64,000 bases of DNA, from contig CM068830.1 of NCBI GenBank assembly GCA_028554795.2, positions 43,136,337-43,200,336 of the forward strand. Reading direction: 5' to 3'. Origin of the DNA: Sinohyriopsis cumingii. Its lineage: Eukaryota; Mollusca; Bivalvia; Unionida; Unionidae. Position 1 is the stretch's first letter, and each line of letters starts with the position of its first letter. The translations under genes were made by a program, and so were the position numbers. Shown one piece after another: positions 22,660 to 31,529 of the stretch. The notes under the pieces are model-generated. The model worked only from the letters and a program-made list of their open reading frames with translations, did not search any database and was not told the origin of the DNA.

Positions 22660-25600
22660 ATGAAACGATCCTATTCATTTGAGAGGAAAGAAAAAGAAAG
22701 TAAGAGGCAGAAACGTGATCTATCGCCTCGTACCAGGGCTGAAATCTTGGCACAAATTCATGCCAGTGATTTTGAAGAGGACATGAGTGAACCAGAATCC
22801 GAACCCTCTAAACCAAGTTCGTCACCCTTACTCAACCCTGAAAAATACTATTCCATTCGAGAGACGGAAAAGCGCTCCTCTAGAAAATTTAGAACCACGG
22901 CTTACACCTACACGGTGAAGTTTAAAGATTTCAAGTCCGACGTACCGTTGGAGAAAGCAGAAGGGTTCATCACCGAGATGTGGGATTCTTTGCTCACTTC
23001 ACTCAAGCGACAATGTCAACCCAAAGAAGACGATCGCTTGACACTATCCATAGATCACGACGGTTTGAAATCCCCTGTTTGGATCGAGTTTAGCAGACCC
23101 GCAGAACTAACCCCTTCCAAAATCATGGACAAGATTCAACACGTACAACAATCTAATGACCAGTTTGACATCACCGATGGTAAAGCCACACTGAAAATGG
23201 CTCACGTCTCTCTTCCTCAAGGGACTGGACAACGCAATAAGGTGTTATTGGTGAACGAACTTCGCAGTACCAAAAAGAGCCTCGTCCAAATTCACAACCC
23301 TCAAGACCAGATGTGTTTAGCCCGTGCCATCGTGGTGGGACGAACCTATGCCAACAAGAACGACACGGTAGAATGGAAAAGAACCTGGAAAACTATTCAA
23401 CAATCCGACCGAGCCAAACAACGAAACGAAGCAGAACTCCTGTTGCAACAAGCTGGCCTGTCCAAAGACACACCCTGTGGCATTCCTGAAATGCAAAAAT
23501 TGCAAGATGTCCTAGCTCCACGCTACACCTTGAAAGTGCACCCTCAAGAAGTGCGCGGACCTCTGTTGTTTCGAGGCCAAGACTTTAAGGACGGAAAATA
23601 CATTCACCTTTATCATCACGATGAACATTTCGATACCATTACCAGTATCACTGGATTCCTGGGATATGTTTATTATTGTGAGAAATGTGACCGTGGTTAT
23701 AACAATCGAGAGCAACACAAGCATTGTGGATCGAAATGCCCAGGATGTTTGGCCTCTTCACCCTGTCTGAGCGAAGAACCAGTGCCTTGTTCAACTTGTC
23801 TGCGCACGTTTGTCAGCCCTACCTGTTACCAACAACATCTGAAGACGCAAGGTTCACAGAGGAAATGTGCTTGTCAACTCCTGAGATTGTGCCCTACGTG
23901 TGAACAAGTCATACGTACCAATAATACCAAGACACACGTATGTTCAGGAAAGAAAAAAATGTCACATTTGTCACCACATCGTGGACTTGGAACACCAATG
24001 TTACATGCAAAAATACCAACCCCCACCAGAGAAAGAGGACGGTCACAAGAAGAAAGGCAATTTCATCTTTTTCGATTTCGAATGCATGCAAGAGACTGGC
24101 ATTCACATTCCTAATTTCTGCGTGGCTCATCGAGCGTGCGAGAAGTGTATTCAAGAACCTATCTTCAGTCATTGCCCTCACTGCAGCAAGATTCCTGGAG
24201 GGCGTGAAAAAATCTTTCGGGGACCGAACACGTTAGCCGATTTTGCCCAATGGGTCTTAGACCCCGTCGACAAGACGTGGAGCAAAGAGGACATCGAACG
24301 TTACCGAGATTGTCATCGCCATGCCACGGTGATGGCTCACAATTTCTCCGGATACGATGGACAGTTTCTTTTGAGGTACTATACGGAACAAGGCACCGAG
24401 CGTATTAAAGTGACTTTGAACGGAGCCAAAATCATTTTCATGCAAGTGGGACAAGTACAGTTTAAAGATTCGATGAGTTACTTGGCCATGCCTTTGAGTC
24501 GAATGCCTAAAACGTTTGGAATGACAGAAATGGCTAAAGGGTACTTTCCACACTTTTTCAATACGGAAGCCAACCAACACGCCGTTCTACCCCATTTACC
24601 AGAGGCTCACTATTACGACCCCGACAACATGCGTACCGAACAACGAGAAGCTTTCTACGCTTGGTACCAGGCTCACGCCTCGGACCCCTTCAACTTTCAG
24701 GAAGAAATGCTAAAGTATTGTCGTTCCGACGTGGACATTTTACGGCGTTGCTGTGGAAAATTTCGAGAACTGTTCATGGAACACGGAGGGGTCGATCCTT
24801 TGAAAGAAGCTTGCACCATTGCCAAAGCGTGTTCCTTAGTGTATCGCCAACGATTCATGCCTGAAAACACCGTGGCTGTCATCAGTCCTCAAACGACCCA
24901 CTATGTCAAACGTCAATACTCGGTCAAAGCCCTACGTTGGTTACATTACTTGTGCGACAAGGAAGACAAGTGGATTCAGCATGCCCGCAACGGAGGGGGC
25001 GAAAAGACCATCGGAACGTATTCGGTTGATGGCTGGGACTTAGAAAACCCCAAAATCGTGTACGAGTTTAACGGTTGCTTATTTCACGGATGTCCCGTCT
25101 GTTACCCTGACCGTGACACTAAAAATCAGTTTTTACAACGGACCATGGAAGACCTGTACCAGGACACTTGTCAGCGGCGCCTAAAGTTAGAACAGCAAGG
25201 ATACCAAGTGGTGGAAATGTGGGAACACGAATACGATCACCGTTTGAAAATCGATCCCGAGTTTAAACGTGCCGTGGAAAGTTACAAGCTGATGGACCCC
25301 CTAAACCCGAGGGATAGTTTGTACGGAGGAAGGACCAATGCCACCTGTTTGCTGTACCAAGCCGACGAAGAGAAAGGAGAAGAAATCAAATACTTGGACG
25401 TGTGTTCGCTGTATCCCTACGTGTGCAAATATTGTCGCTTTCCTGTAGGGCACCCGCAATTGCTGACGGAACACATCGACCTGAAAAACATTCGACAATA
25501 CGAAGGCTTGATCAAGTGTAAAGTTTTGCCTCCCACGAACCTATACCATCCCGTCTTACCTCACCATTGTCAAGGCAAACTGATGTTTCCCTTGTGCCGT

Positions 25601-26713
25601 ACTTGTGCCGAAACGTGCAACCAGGACCAACCTTGCCATCACAGCCAGGAAGAACGGGCCTTGACGGGAACCTGGGTCAGCGTAGAATTGTTCAAAGCTC
25701 TGGACATGGGATACCAACTGTTAGAAGTGTACGAAATTTGCCACTTTCCCAAGACACAACAATACCGCAAGGGTGACCCTACTCAGAAAGGCATTTTCGC
25801 CGACTACGTGGATGCCTTTTTGAAACTGAAACAAGAAGCCAGCGGCTATCCGTCCTGGTGTCACACTCCCGAAGACCAAATAAAATTCAAAGAGAAATAC
25901 TACGAACAAGAAGGCATCACTTTAGACCACATCGAGAAAAACGAAGGTAGGCGATCGTTTGCCAAAGTGATGTTAAATTGCTTGTGGGGTAAAATGGCAC
26001 AACGACCGTGTTTACCCAAGACGGAATATTTGACAGAACCTTCCCGCTACTTCCAAATGATTCACGACAAAACCAAATACATGAAATACGTGGACGTCGT
26101 TCGCGAGAATTTGATCTTGGTCAATTACGAAGAAGATCTGGACTTTGTACAAGACGACCCTTTTGGAAATGTCATCATTGCGGCTTACGTGACAGCTCAT
26201 GCTCGCTTAAAATTGTACGAAGCTTTAAAACTGTTAGAAGAACGCGTCCTGTACTTTGACACGGACAGTTGCATTTACATCCATCACCCGATTCAACAGC
26301 ACCCTGACATCGAAGGAGACCGTTTAGGAGCCTGGACAGACGAGCATCCCGACGACAAGATTCTAAGTTTCGTCAGTGGTGGTCCCAAAAATTACGGCTA
26401 CGAATACCGGGACAAACAAGGAGAAGTGCACACGACGTGCAAAGTGAAAGGATTGACTCTGAATCATCGTACCAGTCGAGTGGTCAATTTTGGGGTATTG
26501 AAAGAAGCCTTGCAATCGGGAGAGGATGGAAACTTTAAAGTGACCACCTATCAACCGAACAAGATTGTACGTTTACCCACTCACTACATCGTCAGTCGGC
26601 CCTTGGAAAAAGTCTATCAAATCGTGTACCAGAAGCGAGTGCGACTTCCCAATCACTTTACGTTGCCGTACGGTCACGTCGGTATTGGTCTGTATATAAA
26701 AAAGGAACCCTAG
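22660..26713 (+). CDS. Protein-primed family B DNA polymerase (PolB), interrupted by a frame change near 23953-23959
   Basis: This gene replicates the linear element with a protein primer. It is split into two overlapping frames, 22660-24114 and 23900-26713. The first carries a Lys/Arg-rich start, a conserved N-terminal region and many CxxC motifs (YYCEKCDRGYNN, CPGCLASSPC, CSTCLRTF, CPTCEQVI). The second continues with CHICHHIVDL, then exonuclease motifs (FFDFECMQE; YCRSDVDIL), YEFNGCLFHGCPVCY, polymerase motif A (LDVCSLYPYV), motif B (NEGRRSFAKVMLNCLWGKMA) and motif C (YFDTDSCIY). Homology carries straight across the frame change at a seven-A run (23953-23959), which looks like one base too many. 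All catalytic motifs are intact. Total length of about 1,350 codons is normal for Polinton PolB with its N-terminal extension. Confidence 0.95.
26693..26700 (+). promoter_or_regulatory. TATA box of the BIR gene (inside the PolB 3' end)
   Basis: TATATAAA lies at the very end of the PolB frame and 59 bp before the ATG of the BIR gene at 26759. Confidence 0.6.
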
Positions 26714-26758
26714 GCAAGATCGATAGTTCATTGTGACTACCAAGACCGAGCGAACAAG

Positions 26759-27502
26759 ATGAATACTTTGAAAGAGGCATCGTTCCAGTTTGGGGATTGT
26801 AAAAAAGTTGTATCTTCCTCTAGTGTGACTAATATTGGATGGATAAGACCCATGCATTGCGACGGAAAATGTCCGGAAGGAAACTGCGATTGTCCATGTG
26901 GTTACCATTGTAATTGCGTAACGGAGTTTGCAGATGAGTGCGATTGTGAGCCTTGCGATGGATACGATGCTGTACCTTGTGACCTGAGCGATGCCGTAAA
27001 GCATCATGGGAACTTTAGTGTCCCTACCCCTATCATGGAAAGTGATGCTGTGCGTGTCAAACCTGTGGGATGCGAAAGCGATGCCGCTCGTCCTCTTGGA
27101 CATTTTACTGGGTTTCGTTTTAAAGGGGAATGTTCACCTTCACGTCTACCCCCCTACGGATGTCATCCAGCCCTGAGCAAACTCCTGCCCATGTCACTCA
27201 ACCCTCATCGAAACGAACCTGTGAAAAACGAATATTCGTTTCCTGTGCGTTTGTCGGAATACTGCGACTTTGAAAATCGTCTTCAATCGTTCAAAGGAAA
27301 ATGGCCTAAGTATCTGGGAGGACCGACCCCCGAAGAATTAGCCAGAGCCGGATTTTTCTACTTGGGCGAAGGAGATAAAGTCAAGTGCTTCAGTTGCGGT
27401 GTGTCACTTCACCACTGGGAACCGCAAGATTCGGCCTACGTTGAACATGCTCGATGGTCACCGAATTGTCATTACTTACACTTAGTGGGACCGAGACATT
27501 GA
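26759..27502 (+). CDS. BIR-domain protein, viral IAP-like (247 aa)
   Basis: The C-terminal part (about residues 160-245) is a BIR domain. Visible landmarks are LSEYCDFENRLQSFKGKWP, then PTPEELARAGFFYLGEGDKV, then KCFSCGVSLHHWEPQDSAYV, and a final EHARWSPNCHYL. This gives the zinc ligands C-x2-C, H and C with the GxxxxW spacing normal for IAPs. The N-terminal part has a Cys-rich cluster (CDGKCPEGNCDCPCGYHCNC, then CDCEPCDGYD) unlike known IAPs. No RING is present. Baculovirus and other viral IAPs block caspases or RING-bearing partners; an anti-apoptotic role here is inference. The gene follows PolB by 45 bp and has its own TATA box. Confidence 0.88.
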   Translation: MNTLKEASFQFGDCKKVVSSSSVTNIGWIRPMHCDGKCPEGNCDCPCGYHCNCVTEFADECDCEPCDGYDAVPCDLSDAVKHHGNFSVPTPIMESDAVRVKPVGCESDAARPLGHFTGFRFKGECSPSRLPPYGCHPALSKLLPMSLNPHRNEPVKNEYSFPVRLSEYCDFENRLQSFKGKWPKYLGGPTPEELARAGFFYLGEGDKVKCFSCGVSLHHWEPQDSAYVEHARWSPNCHYLHLVGPRH

Positions 27503-27530
27503 AGTAACTTCTTACCATAATAATCTGTTC

Positions 27531-27986
27531 ATGGATACTTTACAAGAGAACATTCGTGCTTTGCCTGTGGAGTTGAGAGAACGCATTTACCGAGAGCTGG
27601 TCAAAATACAAGTGAAACGTAAAGAACAATTGCATCCGTTACGTCACCGGTGTTTGAACCACTGGTACCTGAAGGCTATACAAGGATTGATTCAATTGAA
27701 AGTGTTCCATCGGACAGACATTGATCAACGATCCTCTAGTTTTAAAAAGGATTGGTTTGGTATGGACGATTGTAGTTACATCATTGTAAACGTACTGCAT
27801 CGAATTCCAGAGGAAGAGTTAACGAATTACCAACATCTTGAACACAATGTCAACTTAGCGAAAGAGGAAACTTCTGAACGAATTGTAATGTGTAGATTAG
27901 TGACTCAACGATTTAAATTCGACACTGAAGTGAAACCATGTTTGTGCAAAGAGTACATTTCTTGTGTCAGACCAAAGAGGATTTAG
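27531..27986 (+). CDS. Paralogue 1 of a tandem pair, F-box-like N-terminus (151 aa)
   Basis: It opens MDTLQENIRALPVELRERIY, then RELVKIQVKRKEQLHPLRH, nearly identical to its neighbour at 27999. The LPxELRERIYREL pattern is reminiscent of an F-box start, but the match is too short to be sure. The C-terminal half (YIIVNVLHRIPEEELTNYQH; RIVMCRLVTQRFKFD) is much more diverged from the paralogue. It follows the BIR gene by 28 bp. The function is unknown; placement beside the IAP-like gene suggests a host-interaction role. Confidence 0.75.
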   Translation: MDTLQENIRALPVELRERIYRELVKIQVKRKEQLHPLRHRCLNHWYLKAIQGLIQLKVFHRTDIDQRSSSFKKDWFGMDDCSYIIVNVLHRIPEEELTNYQHLEHNVNLAKEETSERIVMCRLVTQRFKFDTEVKPCLCKEYISCVRPKRI

Positions 27987-27998
27987 TATGACCTATTC

Positions 27999-28517
27999 AT
28001 GGATACTTTGCTAGAGAACATTCGTGCTTTGCCTGTGGAGTTGAGAGAACGCATTTACCGAGAGCTGGTGAAAATACAAGTGAAACGTAAAGAACAACTG
28101 CATCCGTTACGTCACCAGATCTTTAACCACTGGTACCTGAATGGTATAAGAGAACTGATTCGTCAGAAATTGTTTCAGTGGTCAGACCTTGTTCAATACT
28201 TCCAGGCCCCCGATGATTCACGTGTTGATCATTTTGGTTACTTCGAGATTCACCTAGAGCAACCCATTGAGGAAGACAAGGTAAAGGATTACCAACATTT
28301 GTTACGTGGAATCTACTTAGCGGAAGAGGAAACTTCTAATCGAACTCTAACGTTTCGGTTACAGTATGCAAGATTTACATTCCCAACTGGAGAACGAAGA
28401 TCTCTGGCTAGAAAGTACGTGTATTCTTTTCGAAACAAAGAGACTATAAAAACAGGCTGTTATGCCACGACTTATGTCGTATGTCATCCAACAGATTCCG
28501 TGGAAGGAACTCAATGA
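27999..28517 (+). CDS. Paralogue 2 of the tandem pair, F-box-like N-terminus (172 aa)
   Basis: The first about 40 residues match paralogue 1 almost exactly (MDTLLENIRALPVELRERIY). From about residue 55 on the two share only a pattern (PIEEDKVKDYQHLLRGIYLA; TLTFRLQYARFTF). The DNA around the start is also duplicated, including the leader attcatggatactttg. This is a recent tandem duplication followed by fast change of the C-terminal half. A weak F-box resemblance (LPVELRERIYREL) is the only domain hint. The 12-bp gap to the upstream gene suggests a shared transcript. Confidence 0.75.
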   Translation: MDTLLENIRALPVELRERIYRELVKIQVKRKEQLHPLRHQIFNHWYLNGIRELIRQKLFQWSDLVQYFQAPDDSRVDHFGYFEIHLEQPIEEDKVKDYQHLLRGIYLAEEETSNRTLTFRLQYARFTFPTGERRSLARKYVYSFRNKETIKTGCYATTYVVCHPTDSVEGTQ

Positions 28518-28686
28518 CCATATTCAAACCGTGGATCATTACCATCAATTATTACAACAACTGTATCCATTCAATTTGGGACGACAAGTGGTGTGTGTCT
28601 TAGTGACTTGTTTTCTGGGATTTCGTTTACCAGCCGATTCTTTGTGGACTCTTTACGATCAGTACTTACCACCTCCATGGCCTTAA
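28462..28686 (+). pseudogene. Possible truncated third paralogue (74 codons)
   Basis: This frame overlaps the end of paralogue 2. Its IPWKELNDHIQTVDHYHQLL and GRQVVCVLVTCFLGFRLPAD line up with the C-terminal half of paralogue 1 (IPEEELTNYQH; ERIVMCRLVTQRFKFDTE). The conserved N-terminal half is missing. A TATAAA at 28445-28450 lies just upstream, so a short transcript starting inside it is possible. It may be a degraded third copy or an unrelated small gene; the alignment is by eye. Confidence 0.4.
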
Positions 28687-29190
28687 ATGGTCACGAAAAA
28701 CTCCTTTTGCTCAAAGCCTTGCGTTTTCATCTGGATACTTCTCGACCTCAACAGGAAAAAAAGATTCGTCAACTTTTAGCTACCCAAGACGTGTATGACG
28801 ATTTGTGTGTAGCTTGTGACTTACATCCCCATTGGACAGATGTCCGTGCCTGGAAAGAATGGGGTTTTGAGGCTTGGACCCAAGAAGTGGCCCAGTATGC
28901 ACGAGAGTTGTTCAAGGAAAAAAGTTACTTTTCAACCCGTGTTAGTGACGGTGCCAGAAGAACCCGTCACCCAGGACAGGACTGTCGTGGACAGGCCTGA
29001 AAGACCCTTTCGGGAGGACACTTGTGTGACCTTACCCCCTACTATAGAACTGGTTAGAACATTACCCAAAACATGTGATTCTTGTACAGACACTTGTGTT
29101 TATTCCACGTTCATAGTTATCATGTGCCTTTTATTGTTGTACTTAAGCCTTTGGCTTTTATGTATTTTTGTCTTTCGTATTCATGTTTGA
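28677..29190 (+). pseudogene. Membrane-anchored accessory gene split between two frames
   Basis: The frame from ATG 28677 to 29000 gives MALNGHEKLLLLKALRFHLD, a Trp-rich helix-like segment (WTDVRAWKEWGFEAWTQEVA) and then turns into an Arg-rich tail that looks out of frame. A second frame, open 28816-29190, becomes convincing only after about 28920 (TVPEEPVTQDRTVVDRPERP). It ends with a strong hydrophobic segment, FIVIMCLLLLYLSLWLLCIF, and a short basic tail. The change of frame near a six-A run (about 28917-28922) again looks like one extra base. The whole would be a soluble domain with a C-terminal membrane anchor. The family is not recognised. An AATAAA follows at about 29203. Confidence 0.5.
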
Positions 29191-29200
29191 AAAAAAACAT

Positions 29201-29208
29201 TCAATAAA
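29201..29208 (+). terminator. Poly(A) signal region after the 27.5-29.2 kb cluster
   Basis: AATAAA in ttcaataaacgtgttctg, directly after the stop at 29190 and before the ATPase promoter. Confidence 0.5.
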
Positions 29209-29223
29209 CGTGTTCTGAAAAAG

Positions 29224-29231
29224 TATATAAA
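29224..29231 (+). promoter_or_regulatory. TATA box of the packaging ATPase gene
   Basis: TATATAAA, 54 bp before the ATG at 29278. Confidence 0.65.
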
Positions 29232-29277
29232 CTCTTGTCTTGTTTGTTTTCGTGTCACAAGTGACATTTCTCACACC

Positions 29278-30006
29278 ATGGCTACCTCTACTGTCTCTGC
29301 TCCCTCTTCCTCTACTGTCAAAGTCATCGACGAACACTTAGATCGTGCCAGTTGGGAGGCTTTGTATCTTCGCCATCCCTTTAACATGCTCATTGCTGGA
29401 CCTAGCGGTTCTGGCAAAACCGAATTCGTCAAACGTTTGATCGAACATAAACATCATTTGATCGATCGGCCACCTCAACGGATCGTGTGGTGTTACAAAG
29501 AGTGGCAATCGGCGTACAGTCTCTTGCGAGAAAGTCAAGGAGATTCCATCGTGTTTGTGGAAGGCATTCCTAAAGAAGACGACGGCATCGTCTCTGACTC
29601 CCGTCAAACCCATTTGGTCATTTTCGATGACATGTTAGGAGAAGACGAAGAAGAAATTAAATTGTGGTTCACGCGCAAAGGGCATCACCGTAATGCCAGT
29701 GTCGTTTACATCACCCAAAATTTGTTTCAACAAAGTAAAGCCCATCGCACCATCAGTCTCAATGCGCATTACGTGGTCTTGTTTAAAAGCCCTCGAGATA
29801 AATCGCAAGTGCAAGTCTTAGCCAAACAGTTAGGAACGCCTTGGCTGACTCAGGCGTACGACGATGTCACTCAAACGCCACACGCCTATTTACTCGTCGA
29901 TTTGAAACCTACGACTCCCGAGGATTTGCGATTTCGTACTCACTTGTTTCACCACTGGTGCCAAGACGGAGGGCCTGTCCTGTACACGTCTCCGTCCTCG
30001 ACTTAA
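29278..30006 (+). CDS. FtsK/HerA-type genome-packaging ATPase (242 aa)
   Basis: It powers DNA entry into the capsid. Walker A is MLIAGPSGSGKTEFVKRLI at about residue 40. Walker B is THLVIFDDMLGEDEEEIKLW at about residue 110. A sensor-like region VVYITQNLFQQSK follows, typical of the A32-like packaging ATPases of Polintons, adintoviruses and large DNA viruses. Length is normal for the family. The frame is fully open, in contrast to several neighbours. It stands between two TATA-bearing intergenic gaps, so it is probably transcribed on its own. Confidence 0.95.
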   Translation: MATSTVSAPSSSTVKVIDEHLDRASWEALYLRHPFNMLIAGPSGSGKTEFVKRLIEHKHHLIDRPPQRIVWCYKEWQSAYSLLRESQGDSIVFVEGIPKEDDGIVSDSRQTHLVIFDDMLGEDEEEIKLWFTRKGHHRNASVVYITQNLFQQSKAHRTISLNAHYVVLFKSPRDKSQVQVLAKQLGTPWLTQAYDDVTQTPHAYLLVDLKPTTPEDLRFRTHLFHHWCQDGGPVLYTSPSST

Positions 30007-30030
30007 TTTCACTCCCCATGAAAAAAAATC

Positions 30031-30038
30031 TATAAAAA
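30031..30038 (+). promoter_or_regulatory. TATA box of the basic core-like gene
   Basis: TATAAAAA, 46 bp before the ATG at 30077. Confidence 0.6.
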
Positions 30039-30076
30039 CCTCAGACCCTTTTTCGTCTGTCTCACACAGTGTGAAC

Positions 30077-31033
30077 ATGACGTCCCTTCAGTCGCATCTT
30101 CCCGTCAAATTGATTCGTGCCTTGTATGGCATCAGTCGAGAAAAAGATCCACAAACACGAGCTCGTGTCTTAGAAGCTAGTCTCAAAGAAGTCTTACGAT
30201 GGTTCACGGTGACGGCACGTCAATTACTCCAAGGAATCATTCAGATTCCTCATCAAACCAAACGCTTTTTCGATCGAAACAAAGTCGCTTTGGTCCAACT
30301 GGACGATCCCCGCATCGACACTCAAACCAAAAAACAAATCATTTTGAAACCTGGAGGGAGCGGTACTCTAGGAGGGGTCATCATTCGCTCACTCTTAAGA
30401 TGGGATCCTAATGCCCCCAAAGTTATCCCCAAGACAAAAGTCCAACGAAGCCCCAAGAAGAAAAAGAAAAAGACCAGGTCCCCAAGAAGAATAACTTCTC
30501 CAGTGGCAGGACCCTCCTCTTACCAGACACCACCACCCCGGAAAAAGAAAAGAAGCCCCCAGAAAAAGAAACAGACAAAAAGTCCTCAGAAAAAGAAAAG
30601 TCCACAGAAGAAAACTAGTCGCAAGAGAGGCACTTCGGCCAGGACGCAACCTTACACTCGCAAACCACGACCTGCCACAGCGGTGACTGCGTCTCCGGCA
30701 GCCTCACGTTTATCCACTTCTCCGTTGATGTCACCAGGAACTGAAGAGTACTTGGAGACGTTGATCACACCAAGAACTTCTCCGTTGATGACCCCCAAAA
30801 GAACTTCCCCAGTGGCAGGACCCTCCCATTTAGCGACAGTGGCTGCTGCTCACAAAGTACCTTCTCCCAAAATCAAAGTCCATGAAAGATCGGGCATGTT
30901 ACAAAGTTTACTGGATTTGTCCAAGCAAGAACTGGCTCGATTTAGTCCGTTGCGTACCCCTGCACGACGTGTCATGCCTGTCCTCAAACTAATACGACGT
31001 AAAGACAATCAGTGGCGACGCGTTCCAGTATAA
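30077..31033 (+). CDS. Basic Lys/Ser/Pro-rich core-like protein (318 aa)
   Basis: Start is the ATG at 30077 (MTSLQSHLPVKLIRALYGIS). Residues about 1-115 form a conserved-looking helical region ending in KKQIILKPGGSGTLGGVIIR. Residues about 120-190 are extremely basic (SPKKKKKKTRSPRR and SPQKKKQTKSPQKKKSPQKK), and two SPVAGPS repeats occur. The C-terminus is RRVMPVLKLIRRKDNQWRRV. The histone-tail-like composition suggests DNA condensation inside the virion, like adenovirus core proteins, but this is inferred from composition. I have the impression that the N-terminal region recurs in other Polintons; it has no named domain that I recognise. Confidence 0.8.
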   Translation: MTSLQSHLPVKLIRALYGISREKDPQTRARVLEASLKEVLRWFTVTARQLLQGIIQIPHQTKRFFDRNKVALVQLDDPRIDTQTKKQIILKPGGSGTLGGVIIRSLLRWDPNAPKVIPKTKVQRSPKKKKKKTRSPRRITSPVAGPSSYQTPPPRKKKRSPQKKKQTKSPQKKKSPQKKTSRKRGTSARTQPYTRKPRPATAVTASPAASRLSTSPLMSPGTEEYLETLITPRTSPLMTPKRTSPVAGPSHLATVAAAHKVPSPKIKVHERSGMLQSLLDLSKQELARFSPLRTPARRVMPVLKLIRRKDNQWRRVPV

Positions 31034-31038
31034 AAAAA
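31029..31038 (+). promoter_or_regulatory. TATA box of the small Lys-rich gene
   Basis: TATAAAAAAA overlaps the stop of the previous gene, 56-65 bp before the ATG at 31094. Confidence 0.55.
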
Positions 31039-31093
31039 GACCTGTGACCACGTTGGGTATCAGTGTTTTTTCGGTGCTCCTGAAGACTCAAAG

Positions 31094-31393
31094 ATGTCAC
31101 CCTCCAGAAAACCCCAAGGAAAGAAAAGGAAAGGACTGCCACCACGTTTAGCCAAACATGGGGACCTGTTATCTGTCCTGTCCAAAGCTTCTCCACCCCT
31201 ACGAAAAAAACTCATTCAAACGGCCTCCAAAGAGGTCATCGATACCGTGTGCGAATGTTGTTTGAACGTTTTGAAAGGCACGATCCCTTTGTCCAAACAC
31301 CAAAAACAATGCTTAGGCAAACATCGTCACGTTCTTCGGAAAATGGTTCAAAAGAAAATTCCCATTCGTCAAAAAAAGAAGATGTTGGTCTAA
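31094..31393 (+). CDS. Small Lys-rich protein; downstream hydrophobic tail cut off by a TAA
   Basis: The frame opens MSPSRKPQGKKRKGLPPRLA and contains LRKKLIQTASKEVIDTVCEC, CLNVLKGTIPLSKHQK and a basic KKK-rich end. This is a type of small protein that, from memory, is found next to F54H12.2-like capsid genes in many animal Polintons. It stops at TAA 31391-31393. The same frame then continues for 28 more codons to 31480 with a Gly/Leu-rich stretch (RGGILPLLLGPILKGVLGTM), which is the hydrophobic tail normally seen in relatives. The stop is thus probably a point lesion. A capsid-internal or membrane-active role, like adenovirus pX, is speculation. Confidence 0.75.
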   Translation: MSPSRKPQGKKRKGLPPRLAKHGDLLSVLSKASPPLRKKLIQTASKEVIDTVCECCLNVLKGTIPLSKHQKQCLGKHRHVLRKMVQKKIPIRQKKKMLV

Positions 31394-31529
31394 CGTGGAG
31401 GCATTTTACCTCTCTTGTTAGGCCCCATACTGAAAGGAGTCTTGGGAACCATGTTGGGAGGACTGGTGGGAGCAAGATAAAAAGGCCCTCGGAAGTCCCA
31501 AGATCTCAGAATCGACCGCTGACAACCCC

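Noticed and set aside
29841..30035. Small frame overlapping the ATPase 3' end
   Set aside because: Shadow of the ATPase gene.
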